Assembly: GCA_903870145.1 (NCBI GenBank)
Contig: CAIQBO010000021.1
Coordinates: forward strand, 1-64,000
Reading direction: 5' to 3'
From: an uncultured Burkholderiales bacterium
Lineage (GTDB): Bacteria; Pseudomonadota; Gammaproteobacteria; Burkholderiales; Burkholderiaceae_C
DNA length: 64,000 bases
Part shown: positions 47,251 through 57,631 of the stretch, piece by piece
Layout of the letters: each line of letters starts with the position of its first letter
Position numbering within the stretch: position 1 is the stretch's first letter
Program-made: the position numbers and the translations under genes
The notes under the pieces: model-generated
Told to the model about the DNA's origin: nothing
Databases searched by the model: none
Seen by the model: only the letters and a program-made list of their open reading frames with translations

Positions 47251-50200
47251 ATGAGCCATTTTTTAGATCGACTCAGTTATTTTTCTCAAACGAGAGAATC
47301 GTTCTCTGGTGACCACGGCGTGACCACAGGTGAAGATCGCACTTGGGAAAATGCTTACCGCGATCGCTGGGCACACGACAAAATTGTTCGATCGACACAT
47401 GGTGTCAATTGCACTGGCTCTTGCTCTTGGAAAATTTATGTCAAAGGCGGCATCGTTACATGGGAAACGCAGCAAACAGACTACCCTCGCACACGGTGGG
47501 ACATGCCCAATCACGAGCCTCGCGGGTGCGCACGGGGGGCCAGCTACAGCTGGTATTTGTACAGCGCCAACCGTGTGAAGTACCCTTTGGTGCGCGGTCG
47601 ACTGCTCAAATTGTGGCGCGAGGCGAGAATTTCACACGAGCCCGTGGACGCATGGGCATCGATTGTGCAAAACGACGCCAAGCGCAAGTCTTACCAAAGT
47701 GTGCGGGGTTTGGGCGGCTTTGTACGATCGAGTTGGGATGAAGTCAATGAAATGGTGGCCGCTGCCAACGTGTACACCATCAAAAAGCACGGGCCTGATC
47801 GCATCATTGGGTTCTCGCCTATACCTGCCATGTCCATGGTCAGTTACGCCGCAGGCAGTCGCTACTTGAGCTTGATTGGCGGCGTTTGCATGAGTTTTTA
47901 CGATTGGTATTGCGACTTGCCACCGGCCAGTCCCCAAATATGGGGTGAACAAACCGACGTGCCTGAATCTGCCGATTGGTTCAATTCGAGTTTCATCATC
48001 GCTTGGGGTTCCAATGTGCCTCAAACGCGCACGCCTGACGCTCACTTTTTCACCGAAGTGCGTTACAAAGGCACCAAGACTGTGGCCGTCACGCCAGACT
48101 ATTCAGAGGTCGCCAAACTCAGTGATATCTGGATGAAACCCAAGCAGGGAACAGACGCGGCAGTGGCCATGGCCATGGGACATGTGATTTTGAAAGAGTT
48201 TTATTTTCCTGATGGCGGAAAAGTTCGTAGTGCCTACTTTGACGACTATGTGCGCCGCTACACCGACATGCCAATGTTGGTCATGCTCAAAGAGCACAGT
48301 CTGCCCAGTGGCGAGGTGGTGATGGTGCCTGATCGTTATGTCAGAGCCTCGGACTTCAATGGAAAACTTGGCGCGGCCAACAACCCTGAGTGGAAAACCG
48401 TGGCCATTGACGAAAGTGGCAAAGTGGTTTTGCCCAATGGTGCCATCGGCTTTCGTTGGGGCCCTGATGGCAGATCGGACGAAGGACAGTGGAATCTGCA
48501 AGCCAAGGAGGCGCGTCATGGACAGGATGTCAAACTCAAACTCTCAGTCATGGAGGGGGCTTGCGCCAGTGCGGAAACAGCCAAAGTAGGCTTCCCCTAT
48601 TTTGGGGGGATTGAGAGTGAACATTTTCCAAACAATGCCAGCGGAGCAGGGGCCAACAATGTCCTGGTGCGAACAGTGCCTGTACAGCGCATCTCTTTGG
48701 GCAAAGCCGGTGAGGAGCGCGAGGCCTTGGTGGCCACCGTGTTTGATTTGCAAGTGGCCAACTACGGCGTAGCCCGAGGCTTGCCAGGCGAGTTGGCGGC
48801 GAAAGACTTTAATGACGACACGCCCTACACCCCGGCATGGCAAGAGCGCATCACAGGCACACCGCGCGAGCAGTTGATCGCAGTGGCACGGCAGTTTGCA
48901 GAAAATGCCGATAAAACACATGGCAAATCCATGGTCATCATTGGCGCGGCCATGAACCATTGGTACCACGCGGACATGAATTACCGCGGCGTCATCAACA
49001 TGCTGATGATGTGTGGCTGCATTGGACAAAGCGGTGGCGGCTGGGCACACTATGTGGGACAAGAAAAACTTCGGCCACAAACAGGATGGACTGCGCTGGC
49101 ATTTGCGCTGGACTGGATACGCCCACCACGGCAAATGAATTCAACCAGCTTTTTCTACGCGCACACCGACCAGTGGCGTTATGAAAAATTGGGCATGGAA
49201 GAAGTGCTCTCGCCTTTGGCAGACAAAAAATTGTATGACGGCAGCATGATTGACTACAACGTGCGCGCTGAGCGTATGGGGTGGCTGCCATCTGCACCGC
49301 AGTTAAAAACCAATCCGATCCAAGTGGTGCGCGAAGCCACTGCAGTGGGCATGGATCCTAAAGACTACACGGTCAAAGGATTGAAAGAGGGCTCACTGAG
49401 CATGAGTTGCGAAGACCCTGATCACCCCGACAACTGGCCTCGCAATATGTTTGTTTGGCGTTCAAATATTTTGGGCTCCAGCGGCAAAGGCCACGAATAC
49501 TTTTTGAAGCATTTGCTGGGCACCAGCAACGGTGTGCAAGGCAAGGACATGGGTCAAGACGAAGCCAAACCAACTGAAGTGGTCTGGCATGCACAAGCAC
49601 CTGAGGGAAAGTTGGACTTGTTGGTGACCTTGGACTTTCGGATGAGCACCACCTGCCTGTACTCAGACATCGTTTTGCCCACTGCCACGTGGTACGAAAA
49701 GAACGACCTCAATACCAGTGACATGCACCCGTTTATTCACCCCTTGTCTACAGCTGTGGATCCTGCTTGGCAGTCACGCAGCGACTGGAATATCTACAAA
49801 GGGTTTGCCAAAAAATTTAGCGAAGTGTGTGTCGGCCATTTGGGGGTAGAGCGCGAGATGGTACTCAGCCCACTGATGCACGACTCACCAGCTGAGTTGG
49901 CGCAACCCTTTGGCGTACAAGACTGGAAACGCGGTGAGGTTGATTTGATACCCGGCAAGACCGGCCCCAACATGGCGGTGGTTGAGCGTGACTACCCCAA
50001 TGTGTACAAGCGTTTCACGGCCTTAGGCCCGCTATTGAACAAAGCCGGCAACGGGGGCAAGGGCATTTCATGGAACACGCAAACCGAAGTCAAGCAATTG
50101 GGTGAGCTCAATGGATTGGTGCTGGAGTCGGGGGTGAGTTGCGGTATGCCAAAAATCGACACCGACATTGACGCCTGTGAAGTGGTGCTGCAATTGGCGC

Positions 50201-51078
50201 CCGAGACCAACGGTCATGTGGCCGTCAAAGCATGGAAAGCGCTGGGCAAGCAAACTGGCCTCGATCACACCCACTTGGCCGTGTACCGTGAAGATGAAAA
50301 AATTCGCTTTCGCGATATACAAGCGCAGCCTCGAAAAATTATCAGTTCACCCACCTGGAGCGGCATTGAATCAGAAACCGTTTCGTACAACGCGGGTTAC
50401 ACCAATGTGCATGAGATGATTCCATGGCGCACCTTGACAGGGCGCCAGCAGTTTTACATGGACCATCCATGGATGACTGCTTTTGGAGAAGGCTTTACCA
50501 GCTATCGCCCACCCGTTGATTTGAAAACCACAGGGGCTATTCAAAATATCAAGCCCAATGGCAACAAAGAAATTGCCTTGAATTTCATCACGCCACACCA
50601 AAAGTGGGGTATTCACTCAACCTACAGTGACAATTTGATGATGCTCACTTTGAACAGAGGTGGATCCGTGATTTGGTTAAGCGAAGACGATGCCAAAAGT
50701 GTCGGCATTGTTGACAATGACTGGGTCGAGTTGTTCAACATCAATGGCGCCATTGCAGCGCGTGCGGTGGTCAGTCAGCGGGTCAATAACGGCATGGTGT
50801 TGATGTATCACTCGCAAGAAAAAATCATCAACACGCCGGGTTCTGAAATCACTGGGATGCGAGGTGGAATTCACAATTCAGTCACTCGCATTGTGCTCAA
50901 GCCCACACACATGATCGGTGGATACGCACAGTTCAGTTATGGCTTCAATTACTACGGAACCATCGGCACCAATCGCGATGAATTTGTGGTCGTTCGCAAG
51001 ATGAGCAAAGTTGATTGGCTCGAAGAAGAGGCCAACCTCAACGAGCGCACAAGCCTCGCACAAGCAGAAGGACAATAA
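47251..51078 (+). CDS. narG: Respiratory nitrate reductase alpha subunit
   Basis: 1275 aa; RSTHGVNCTGSCSWKIYVKGGIVTWETQQTDYPRTRWDMPNHEPRGCARGASYSWY. Confidence 0.99.
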   Translation: MSHFLDRLSYFSQTRESFSGDHGVTTGEDRTWENAYRDRWAHDKIVRSTHGVNCTGSCSWKIYVKGGIVTWETQQTDYPRTRWDMPNHEPRGCARGASYSWYLYSANRVKYPLVRGRLLKLWREARISHEPVDAWASIVQNDAKRKSYQSVRGLGGFVRSSWDEVNEMVAAANVYTIKKHGPDRIIGFSPIPAMSMVSYAAGSRYLSLIGGVCMSFYDWYCDLPPASPQIWGEQTDVPESADWFNSSFIIAWGSNVPQTRTPDAHFFTEVRYKGTKTVAVTPDYSEVAKLSDIWMKPKQGTDAAVAMAMGHVILKEFYFPDGGKVRSAYFDDYVRRYTDMPMLVMLKEHSLPSGEVVMVPDRYVRASDFNGKLGAANNPEWKTVAIDESGKVVLPNGAIGFRWGPDGRSDEGQWNLQAKEARHGQDVKLKLSVMEGACASAETAKVGFPYFGGIESEHFPNNASGAGANNVLVRTVPVQRISLGKAGEEREALVATVFDLQVANYGVARGLPGELAAKDFNDDTPYTPAWQERITGTPREQLIAVARQFAENADKTHGKSMVIIGAAMNHWYHADMNYRGVINMLMMCGCIGQSGGGWAHYVGQEKLRPQTGWTALAFALDWIRPPRQMNSTSFFYAHTDQWRYEKLGMEEVLSPLADKKLYDGSMIDYNVRAERMGWLPSAPQLKTNPIQVVREATAVGMDPKDYTVKGLKEGSLSMSCEDPDHPDNWPRNMFVWRSNILGSSGKGHEYFLKHLLGTSNGVQGKDMGQDEAKPTEVVWHAQAPEGKLDLLVTLDFRMSTTCLYSDIVLPTATWYEKNDLNTSDMHPFIHPLSTAVDPAWQSRSDWNIYKGFAKKFSEVCVGHLGVEREMVLSPLMHDSPAELAQPFGVQDWKRGEVDLIPGKTGPNMAVVERDYPNVYKRFTALGPLLNKAGNGGKGISWNTQTEVKQLGELNGLVLESGVSCGMPKIDTDIDACEVVLQLAPETNGHVAVKAWKALGKQTGLDHTHLAVYREDEKIRFRDIQAQPRKIISSPTWSGIESETVSYNAGYTNVHEMIPWRTLTGRQQFYMDHPWMTAFGEGFTSYRPPVDLKTTGAIQNIKPNGNKEIALNFITPHQKWGIHSTYSDNLMMLTLNRGGSVIWLSEDDAKSVGIVDNDWVELFNINGAIAARAVVSQRVNNGMVLMYHSQEKIINTPGSEITGMRGGIHNSVTRIVLKPTHMIGGYAQFSYGFNYYGTIGTNRDEFVVVRKMSKVDWLEEEANLNERTSLAQAEGQ

Positions 51079-52601
51079 TGAAAATACGCGCACAAATTGG
51101 CATGGTCTTGAACTTGGACAAGTGCATTGGCTGCCACACTTGCTCGGTGACTTGCAAAAATGTTTGGACCAGTCGCCCAGGCATGGAATACGCATGGTTC
51201 AACAATGTGGAAACCAAGCCTGGCATTGGTTATCCCAAGGAGTGGGAAAACCAAGACAAATGGAACGGAGGTTGGATTCGTAAATCAAACGGGAAAATCG
51301 AGCCACGTCAAGGTGCCAAATGGAAGTTGTTGATGCGCATTTTTGCAAATCCAAATTTGCCGGAAATTGACGACTATTACGAGCCCTTCACCTTTGACTA
51401 TGCGCACCTGCAGTCAGCCCCTGAGATGAAGGCACCTCCCACGGCACGGCCACGCAGCTTGATCACAGGCCAGCGCATGGAAAAAATAGTATGGGGCCCC
51501 AATTGGGAAGAAATATTAGGCGGAGAATTTTCTAAGCGCAGCAAAGATAAAAATTTTGACGATATTCAAAAAGACATTTATGGTCAATTTGAAAACACCT
51601 TCATGATGTACTTGCCCAGATTGTGCGAGCACTGTCTGAACCCTACCTGCGTGGCCAGTTGCCCTTCAGGCTCTATCTACAAGCGAGAAGAAGATGGAAT
51701 TGTTTTGATTGATCAAGACAAGTGCCGCGGCTGGCGCATGTGTGTCAGTGGTTGCCCGTATAAAAAAATCTATTACAACTGGAAGTCTGGGAAAGCAGAA
51801 AAATGCATTTTTTGTTATCCACGTATTGAATCTGGTCAGCCTACGGTTTGCAGCGAAACATGCGTTGGTCGGATTCGATATTTGGGCGTGCTCCTGTATG
51901 ACGCTGACCGCATCCAAGAGGCTGTCAGCGTTGAAAATGATCGCGATTTGTACCAGGCACAGCTCGATGTATTTCTTGACCCACACGATCCCGCAGTCAT
52001 TGCGCAGGCAAAAATTGACGGTATTCCTGACTTATGGATGGACGCAGCGCGCAACAGCCCAGTCTACAAAATGGCGGTGCAATGGAAGGTTGCATTGCCA
52101 TTGCACCCAGAATACCGCACTATGCCAATGGTCTGGTATGTGCCGCCGCTCTCACCCATCAGTGCCGCAGCCAATGCGGGAGAAATCGGTGTCAACGGAG
52201 AAATTCCAGACATTAAACAATTGCGCATTCCAGTGAAATACTTGGCCAACCTGCTGACCGCTGGCAACACAGGCCCCGTAGAGCGGGCGCTCGAGCGCAT
52301 GCTGGCCATGCGTGCTTACCAACGTAGCAAACATGTGGACGGACAAATCAACACGGCCGTACTTGACCAAGTTGGCATGAGCCAGGCGCAAGTCGAAGAG
52401 ATGTACCACGTGATGGCCATTGCCAATTATGAAGACCGCTTCGTCATTCCGAGTACCCACCGTGAGTACGCAGAAAACACCTTTGACATGAAAGGGGGCT
52501 GCGGTTTTTCTTTTGGAAATGGCTGCTCTGATGGTGCCAGCGAAGCTAGCCTCTTTGGCGGAAACAAAAAACGCACGATACCGATCAAGGCGGAGGTCTG
52601 A
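51078..52601 (+). CDS. narH: Respiratory nitrate reductase beta subunit
   Basis: TAATG overlap with narG; LNLDKCIGCHTCSVTCKNVWTSRPGMEYAWFNNVETKPG; CEHCLNPTCVASCPSGSIYKREEDGIVLIDQDKCRGWRMC. Confidence 0.99.
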   Translation: MKIRAQIGMVLNLDKCIGCHTCSVTCKNVWTSRPGMEYAWFNNVETKPGIGYPKEWENQDKWNGGWIRKSNGKIEPRQGAKWKLLMRIFANPNLPEIDDYYEPFTFDYAHLQSAPEMKAPPTARPRSLITGQRMEKIVWGPNWEEILGGEFSKRSKDKNFDDIQKDIYGQFENTFMMYLPRLCEHCLNPTCVASCPSGSIYKREEDGIVLIDQDKCRGWRMCVSGCPYKKIYYNWKSGKAEKCIFCYPRIESGQPTVCSETCVGRIRYLGVLLYDADRIQEAVSVENDRDLYQAQLDVFLDPHDPAVIAQAKIDGIPDLWMDAARNSPVYKMAVQWKVALPLHPEYRTMPMVWYVPPLSPISAAANAGEIGVNGEIPDIKQLRIPVKYLANLLTAGNTGPVERALERMLAMRAYQRSKHVDGQINTAVLDQVGMSQAQVEEMYHVMAIANYEDRFVIPSTHREYAENTFDMKGGCGFSFGNGCSDGASEASLFGGNKKRTIPIKAEV

Positions 52602-52604
52602 ATC

Positions 52605-53297
52605 ATGTCATTTCATAAACCCGTGACAACTTCCAGTAGTCTCAAAGTGTTGGCCCATTTGCTTTCTTATCCAGATGCACAGCTTCGCAGTCACTTGATG
52701 GAACTCAAAGGCGCCTTGCATTTTGAGAAAGCAATTGCACCTGCTCGATTGAGAGAGTTGGATGCTTTGATCGATAACCTCAATGGCAATGACGCCCTCG
52801 ATATTGAAGCCCAATATGTAGAGCTGTTTGACCGTGGGCGTTCTACTTCTTTGCATTTGTTTGAACACGTGCATGGTGACTCCCGCGACCGCGGGCCTGC
52901 CATGATCGATTTGGCTCAAACCTATGAAAAAGCAGGCTTGTATTTATCACCGGATGAAATGCCCGACTATTTGCCTGTGGTGCTTCAATTTGTATCGACT
53001 CAGCCGGCTCAACAAGCACGTGAATTTCTAGGTGAAATGGCACATATTTTCAACGCCATCTTCAATGCCTTGCAGCAGCGCAGCAGTGCTTATGCCAGCG
53101 TCCTAGGCGCGCTGATCGAATTAGCCGGAGAAAAAGCCTACCCAGTCAAGATTGTTGCAGACGAGCCTTTAGATGCAGTTTGGGAAGAGCCAATCGTCTT
53201 TGATGGCTGCTCCGTCAAGGGGCAAGCGCAGCCAGATCAGGTGCAACCCATTCACTTTGTTAAAAAAGTTTCCGCCATGACCGGAGCAACACCATGA
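52605..53297 (+). CDS. narJ: Nitrate reductase molybdenum cofactor assembly chaperone
   Basis: LKVLAHLLSYPDAQLRSHL; YVELFDRGRSTSLHLFEHVHGDSRDRGPAMIDLAQTYEKAGL. Confidence 0.97.
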   Translation: MSFHKPVTTSSSLKVLAHLLSYPDAQLRSHLMELKGALHFEKAIAPARLRELDALIDNLNGNDALDIEAQYVELFDRGRSTSLHLFEHVHGDSRDRGPAMIDLAQTYEKAGLYLSPDEMPDYLPVVLQFVSTQPAQQAREFLGEMAHIFNAIFNALQQRSSAYASVLGALIELAGEKAYPVKIVADEPLDAVWEEPIVFDGCSVKGQAQPDQVQPIHFVKKVSAMTGATP

Positions 53298-54028
53298 ACG
53301 CACTCGACACATTTCTTTTTGGCGTGTATCCCTACATTGCTTTCACCATATTCTTACTGGGCAGTCTGATTCGATTTGACCGGGACCAATACACTTGGAA
53401 AAGCGATTCCTCGCAGTTACTCAAAGCTGGGCAACTCAAGCTGGGAAGCAATCTCTTTCATGTAGGCGTTTTGTTTCTCTTTTTCGGTCATTTCTTTGGC
53501 ATGTTGACACCTCATTTCGTGTACGAACACTTTCTGGATGCGGGGAGCAAACAATGGATGGCCGTGATCAGCGGAGGTATTGCCGGTTTGCTTGGCTTTG
53601 TGGGGGTGAGTGTTTTATTGCACCGCCGTCTGTTTGAGCCACGCATTCGCATCAACTCAAAAACCAGTGACATTGTTTTGTTGATTTTGTTGTGGTTTCA
53701 ACTGGCTTTGGGTTTGGCTACCATCCCACTGTCGGCGCAGCACCTCGACGGCAGCATGATGCTGAAATTGGCTGGATGGGCTCAAACCATTGTGAGCTTG
53801 CAGGCTGGGGCCCCTGAAATGCTTGCAGATGCTGGTTGGGTTTTTAAGCTGCACATGTTCTTGGGTATGAGCATTTTCTTGATTTTTCCATTCACCCGAT
53901 TGGTCCATGTCTGGAGTGGTTTTGGCACGGTGGCTTATTTGTTCAGGCCTTACCAAGTGGTCAGGGCCAGGCGGCTGAATGTGCCAATCGGACATAACGC
54001 CCCCCGTCAGCCAGGTGCAGGCGTTTAA
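53294..54028 (+). CDS. narI: Respiratory nitrate reductase gamma subunit
   Basis: FLFGVYPYIAFTIFLLGSLIRFDRDQYTWKSDSSQLL; LHMFLGMSIFLIFPFTRLVHVWSGF. Confidence 0.98.
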   Translation: MNALDTFLFGVYPYIAFTIFLLGSLIRFDRDQYTWKSDSSQLLKAGQLKLGSNLFHVGVLFLFFGHFFGMLTPHFVYEHFLDAGSKQWMAVISGGIAGLLGFVGVSVLLHRRLFEPRIRINSKTSDIVLLILLWFQLALGLATIPLSAQHLDGSMMLKLAGWAQTIVSLQAGAPEMLADAGWVFKLHMFLGMSIFLIFPFTRLVHVWSGFGTVAYLFRPYQVVRARRLNVPIGHNAPRQPGAGV

Positions 54029-54038
54029 GGAGATATCG

Positions 54039-54818
54039 ATGCAAGCAAACACAATAGAACAATCAAACATCGCTAGAGTCAATGGTGTGGCACTTCATGG
54101 GGCAGAGGAAAAGCTCAATTTGGAACAACTGCGCCAACGGGCGTGCTCCGAATTACTGCGTCAAGCAGCCATGTGCAAGGACTTGTTGGCAAGCAATGAT
54201 CGGACTTCTGAAGATGGCGTTTTAAGCGAAGCTGCTTCTGACGCCATTGAGGCGCTGCTCGATGCAGAACTGCAAGTTGAAGAACCGACTGAGCCAGCGT
54301 GCTTGCGCTACCATGCCGCGCACCAAGTGCAGTACAGAACTGGTGAACGCGTGGAGGTGCGGCATATTTTATTTGCTGTCACACCGGGCGTCGATGTGTC
54401 AGCCCTGCGCCTTCGTGCTGAAACATCTTTGCTCGACGTGCGCTGCCATGACGGTCAAAGTTCGAATGCAATTTTTGCCAAAGCCGCTCAATCACTTTCA
54501 AATTGTCCCAGCGCAGCGCAAGGGGGTGAACTTGGCTGGCTGAACCAGTCCGACTGCGCGCCAGAATTTGCCAAAGAAATTTTTGGACAATCAGAAGTGG
54601 GTGTGCTGCCGCGGTTGGTTCACAGTCGTTTTGGTTTTCATGTTGTTCAAGTTTTGTCGCGTGAACCCGGTGTTGCACAAAGCTATGAAGCCGTTCGAGG
54701 CTCTGTAGTCATGGCATTGAAGCAAAAATCCTACATCACGGCCTTACATCTTTTTTTGATGAACTTGGCAACCAATGCGCAATTAGATGGTGTTCAATTG
54801 GAAGTCTTGCCGCAATAA
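54039..54818 (+). CDS. Parvulin-type (PpiC/NifM-like) peptidyl-prolyl isomerase of the nar operon
   Basis: ORF from 53979, likely start MQANTIEQSN at 54039; VRHILFAVTPGVD, QGGELGWLNQSDCAPEFAKEIFGQSEVGVLPRLVHSRFGFHVVQVLSREPG. Confidence 0.9.
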   Translation: MQANTIEQSNIARVNGVALHGAEEKLNLEQLRQRACSELLRQAAMCKDLLASNDRTSEDGVLSEAASDAIEALLDAELQVEEPTEPACLRYHAAHQVQYRTGERVEVRHILFAVTPGVDVSALRLRAETSLLDVRCHDGQSSNAIFAKAAQSLSNCPSAAQGGELGWLNQSDCAPEFAKEIFGQSEVGVLPRLVHSRFGFHVVQVLSREPGVAQSYEAVRGSVVMALKQKSYITALHLFLMNLATNAQLDGVQLEVLPQ

Positions 54819-54914
54819 AGATGGTTCATGGCGTTGTCCAGTGCAACATCCACAGTGGCATACCTATAAAGCCAAGCGATCAATTTCAGCCAATGCAGGT
54901 ACTCAAGGGATTAA

Positions 54915-54928
54915 TTGATTTAAGTCAT
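54915..54928. promoter_or_regulatory. Weak FNR-like box TTGATTTAAGTCAT
   Basis: Two mismatches in the second half-site relative to TTGAT-N4-ATCAA; upstream of the trxC remnant and second exporter. Confidence 0.35.
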
Positions 54929-54962
54929 GATTCAGGCCTTCATGCTGTGAGTTAATGATTGC

Positions 54963-55097
54963 ATGGTCGAAAAAATTCATTTCGTGTGCACGCACTGCAA
55001 TGCAACCAATCGCGTTCCGCAAGAGGTGTCTCGCCAATCAGGCGCCATGTCAGCGCCTGATATGAGTCGCTGGATAAATTCAGTTTTATCGAGGTGA
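54963..55097 (+). pseudogene. trxC: Internally deleted thioredoxin-2 (trxC) remnant: N-terminal zinc ribbon fused to C-terminal helix
   Basis: 44-aa ORF MVEKIHFVCTHCNATNRVPQEVSRQSGAMSAPDMSRWINSVLSR*: start matches the TrxC zinc ribbon, end resembles the thioredoxin C-terminus; WCxPC core absent. Confidence 0.6.
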
Positions 55098-55101
55098 TCA
55101 C

Positions 55102-55179
55102 ATGAGCGACAAATCCATTCAGGTCAAGTTAAGGCAGAAACAAGACTGCCCATTCGACATTGGTGGGCATGTAACTTAA
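55102..55179 (+). pseudogene. Possible 5' stub of an OsmC-family gene
   Basis: 25-aa ORF MSDKSIQVKLRQKQDCPFDIGGHVT*; the IQVxLRQxQDxxFDI start resembles an OsmC-like family. Confidence 0.35.
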
Positions 55180-55191
55180 ATAGTTTATTTC

Positions 55192-56394
55192 ATGCGGCAA
55201 AATAAATATTTTGTATCTGTTGCGTTGACGCTTTTATTGCTCATTGCCTACTTTGCATACGGGTATTTTCAAGGGCCATTGACTCAGGTTCAAGTCGTTA
55301 AATCCGGAAATTTTGTGCATACGGTGGTGGCCAGTGGCCGCGTTGAAAGCCCGCATCGAATCAATATCAGTGCACAAATCACAGGGACGGTCTCTCGCGT
55401 TCCAGTTCAAGAGGGGCAACAGGTTGATCAAAATCGGATGCTCATTGAGCTGGAAAACAGCGAATTAAAATCCAACCTCCAACAGGCACTTGCATCAGAG
55501 CTGCAGGCGCAAACAAATCTGCGTCAGTTGCAGGAGTTGAAAGCCCCCGTGGCGGTACAAGCGCTGATTCAAGCCAACGTCAACTTAATCAGCGCACAAA
55601 ATAACGCTGCTCGATCTTTGGATCTGTTTGGAAAAGGGTTCATTGGTGCAGCCGCCAAAGAGGAATCTGAGCGATTATTCCAGATAGCCCAAGCTCAAGT
55701 GCAAAGTGCGAACCACCAATTGACAAGTTTGCAAAAGGGCGGAAGTGAAATTTCCACTGCGCAGGCATCACTCCAGCAAGCGCAAGCCAATGTTCAAACC
55801 GCAAGGGCTCGTTTGAACTATACACAAATCAATGCAATTCGATCTGGCACTTTGATTGCTAGAAATGTGGAGCCCGGTGATGGCGTACAACCAGGAAAAA
55901 TTCTCATGGTTTTATCGCCGCAAGGCGCAATGCAACTCGTCGTGCAAATTGATGAAAAAAACTTGAAGTGGTTGCGCTTAAATCAAAAAGCATGGGCCAG
56001 TGCTGACGCATTCTCTGACAAAAAATTTGAAACCCAAGTCAGTTTCATCAATCCCAGCATCGATCCACAGCGCGGATCGGTTGAAGTCAAACTCAATGTG
56101 CTCAATCCGCCTGAAGAGTTGAAACAAGACATGACGGTTTCGGTTGACATCGAAGTGGCCAGACGAGAAAACGCTACCTTGGTGTCATTGACGGCGGTCC
56201 ATGATTTTGACAAACCCAATCCTTGGGTGCTTTGGGTGAAACAGGGCCGTGTACAGCGCCAGTCTGTTCAGTTGGGCTTGATCAGTCAGGGCTTTGCCGA
56301 GGTTGTTTCGGGCCTTCATGCAGGTGATCAGTTGCTGCCCACGGCCCTGGCCCATGTAGGCGAAGGTTCACGGCTTCGCACCACAATGCCATGA
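55192..56394 (+). CDS. Efflux RND/MacA-type periplasmic adaptor subunit
   Basis: VVASGRVESPHRINISAQITGTVSRVPVQEGQQVDQNRMLIELENSELKSNLQQA; coiled coil. Confidence 0.9.
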   Translation: MRQNKYFVSVALTLLLLIAYFAYGYFQGPLTQVQVVKSGNFVHTVVASGRVESPHRINISAQITGTVSRVPVQEGQQVDQNRMLIELENSELKSNLQQALASELQAQTNLRQLQELKAPVAVQALIQANVNLISAQNNAARSLDLFGKGFIGAAAKEESERLFQIAQAQVQSANHQLTSLQKGGSEISTAQASLQQAQANVQTARARLNYTQINAIRSGTLIARNVEPGDGVQPGKILMVLSPQGAMQLVVQIDEKNLKWLRLNQKAWASADAFSDKKFETQVSFINPSIDPQRGSVEVKLNVLNPPEELKQDMTVSVDIEVARRENATLVSLTAVHDFDKPNPWVLWVKQGRVQRQSVQLGLISQGFAEVVSGLHAGDQLLPTALAHVGEGSRLRTTMP

Positions 56395-57626
56395 TGCAGT
56401 TGACGTGGCTTCCATTTGAATGGATTGTTGCACTCAGATTTTTGAAAGAAGGAAAAATTCAATCGGCCTTTATTGTTGTTGGCATTTCAATTGGCGTGGC
56501 AGTCATTGTTTTCATGTCAGCACTGCTCACCGGCATGCAAGCGAATTTTGTCAACAGGGTCCTCACAGGACAAGCGCATATTCAGATGCTCGCGCCTAAA
56601 GAAGTGGCCAGAACTTTGCGGAAAAATGAAGCCAACGAGACTGAAATTGCGATTGTGCAAACGCCATTGCAGCGGTTCAAGGGCATTGACCAATGGCAAA
56701 ATGTGGCCAGCCAAGTGGCGAAAATGGCGCAGGTCAAAGTGGTGTCTCCGGCCATCTCGGGTGCTGCCTTGTTGATTCGAGGCGATACGACGCGCTCAGT
56801 TTCTGTCACTGGGATGATTCCAGACTTGTATTTCCAAATTATTTCTTTGCCCGAAAAAATTGTTCGCGGGCAGGCCATCTTGGCCAGCGATTCTATTTTG
56901 ATAGGCACCGAATTGGCCAGCGATTTGGGTTTGAGCGTGGGTGACAAATTGCGTTTGTCCACAGGCAATGGGTCGGTCAACACGCTGAAAATCACGGGTA
57001 TTTTTGACCTGGGCAATAAAGGCGCAAACAGTCGCAGCACTTTTGTGGCATTGCGCACAGCGCAAAGCATGATGGGTTTGATTGGTGGTGCTTCTGTTTT
57101 CGATGTGACCGTTCACGATGTCTATGCGGCTGAGAATATCGCAAGGCAAATTCAGTCATTGACTGGTTTACAGGCCGACAGTTGGATCAAAACCAATGAG
57201 CAATTTTTTACCGCTGTCAGGGCCCAAACCACAGCCAATACGGCGATTCGATTTTTTGTGGCTTTGTCAGTAGGTTTTGGCATTGCCAGCGTGCTCGTGG
57301 TCTCAGTGGTGCAGCGCTCTCGTGAGATTGGAATCTTGCGCGCCATGGGCATCACTCGCGGGCAAATACTGCGAATTTTTCTGTTGCAAGGCGGCTTGCT
57401 TGGCTTGGGCGGCGCGTTAATGGGCTCAGGCATTGGGGGTGCTGCTTTGTATTTGTGGCAGCGTTTTGAGCGCAACGCAGATGGGTCGGTCATGTTTTTC
57501 TTAGTCTTTGATATGCATTTGCTCGTCCAAACCCTGGTTTTGGCCACATTGACAGGTTTGATCTCTGCTTTTGCCCCCGCCATGCGTGCGGCCAGGCTAG
57601 ACCCCGTAGTGGCGATCAGGGGTTAG
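56391..57626 (+). CDS. ABC transporter permease (MacB/LolC/FtsX-like)
   Basis: [55 protein letters not shown]-terminal FtsX region [29 protein letters not shown]. Confidence 0.92.
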   Translation: MMQLTWLPFEWIVALRFLKEGKIQSAFIVVGISIGVAVIVFMSALLTGMQANFVNRVLTGQAHIQMLAPKEVARTLRKNEANETEIAIVQTPLQRFKGIDQWQNVASQVAKMAQVKVVSPAISGAALLIRGDTTRSVSVTGMIPDLYFQIISLPEKIVRGQAILASDSILIGTELASDLGLSVGDKLRLSTGNGSVNTLKITGIFDLGNKGANSRSTFVALRTAQSMMGLIGGASVFDVTVHDVYAAENIARQIQSLTGLQADSWIKTNEQFFTAVRAQTTANTAIRFFVALSVGFGIASVLVVSVVQRSREIGILRAMGITRGQILRIFLLQGGLLGLGGALMGSGIGGAALYLWQRFERNADGSVMFFLVFDMHLLVQTLVLATLTGLISAFAPAMRAARLDPVVAIRG

Positions 57627-57631
57627 CCAAA

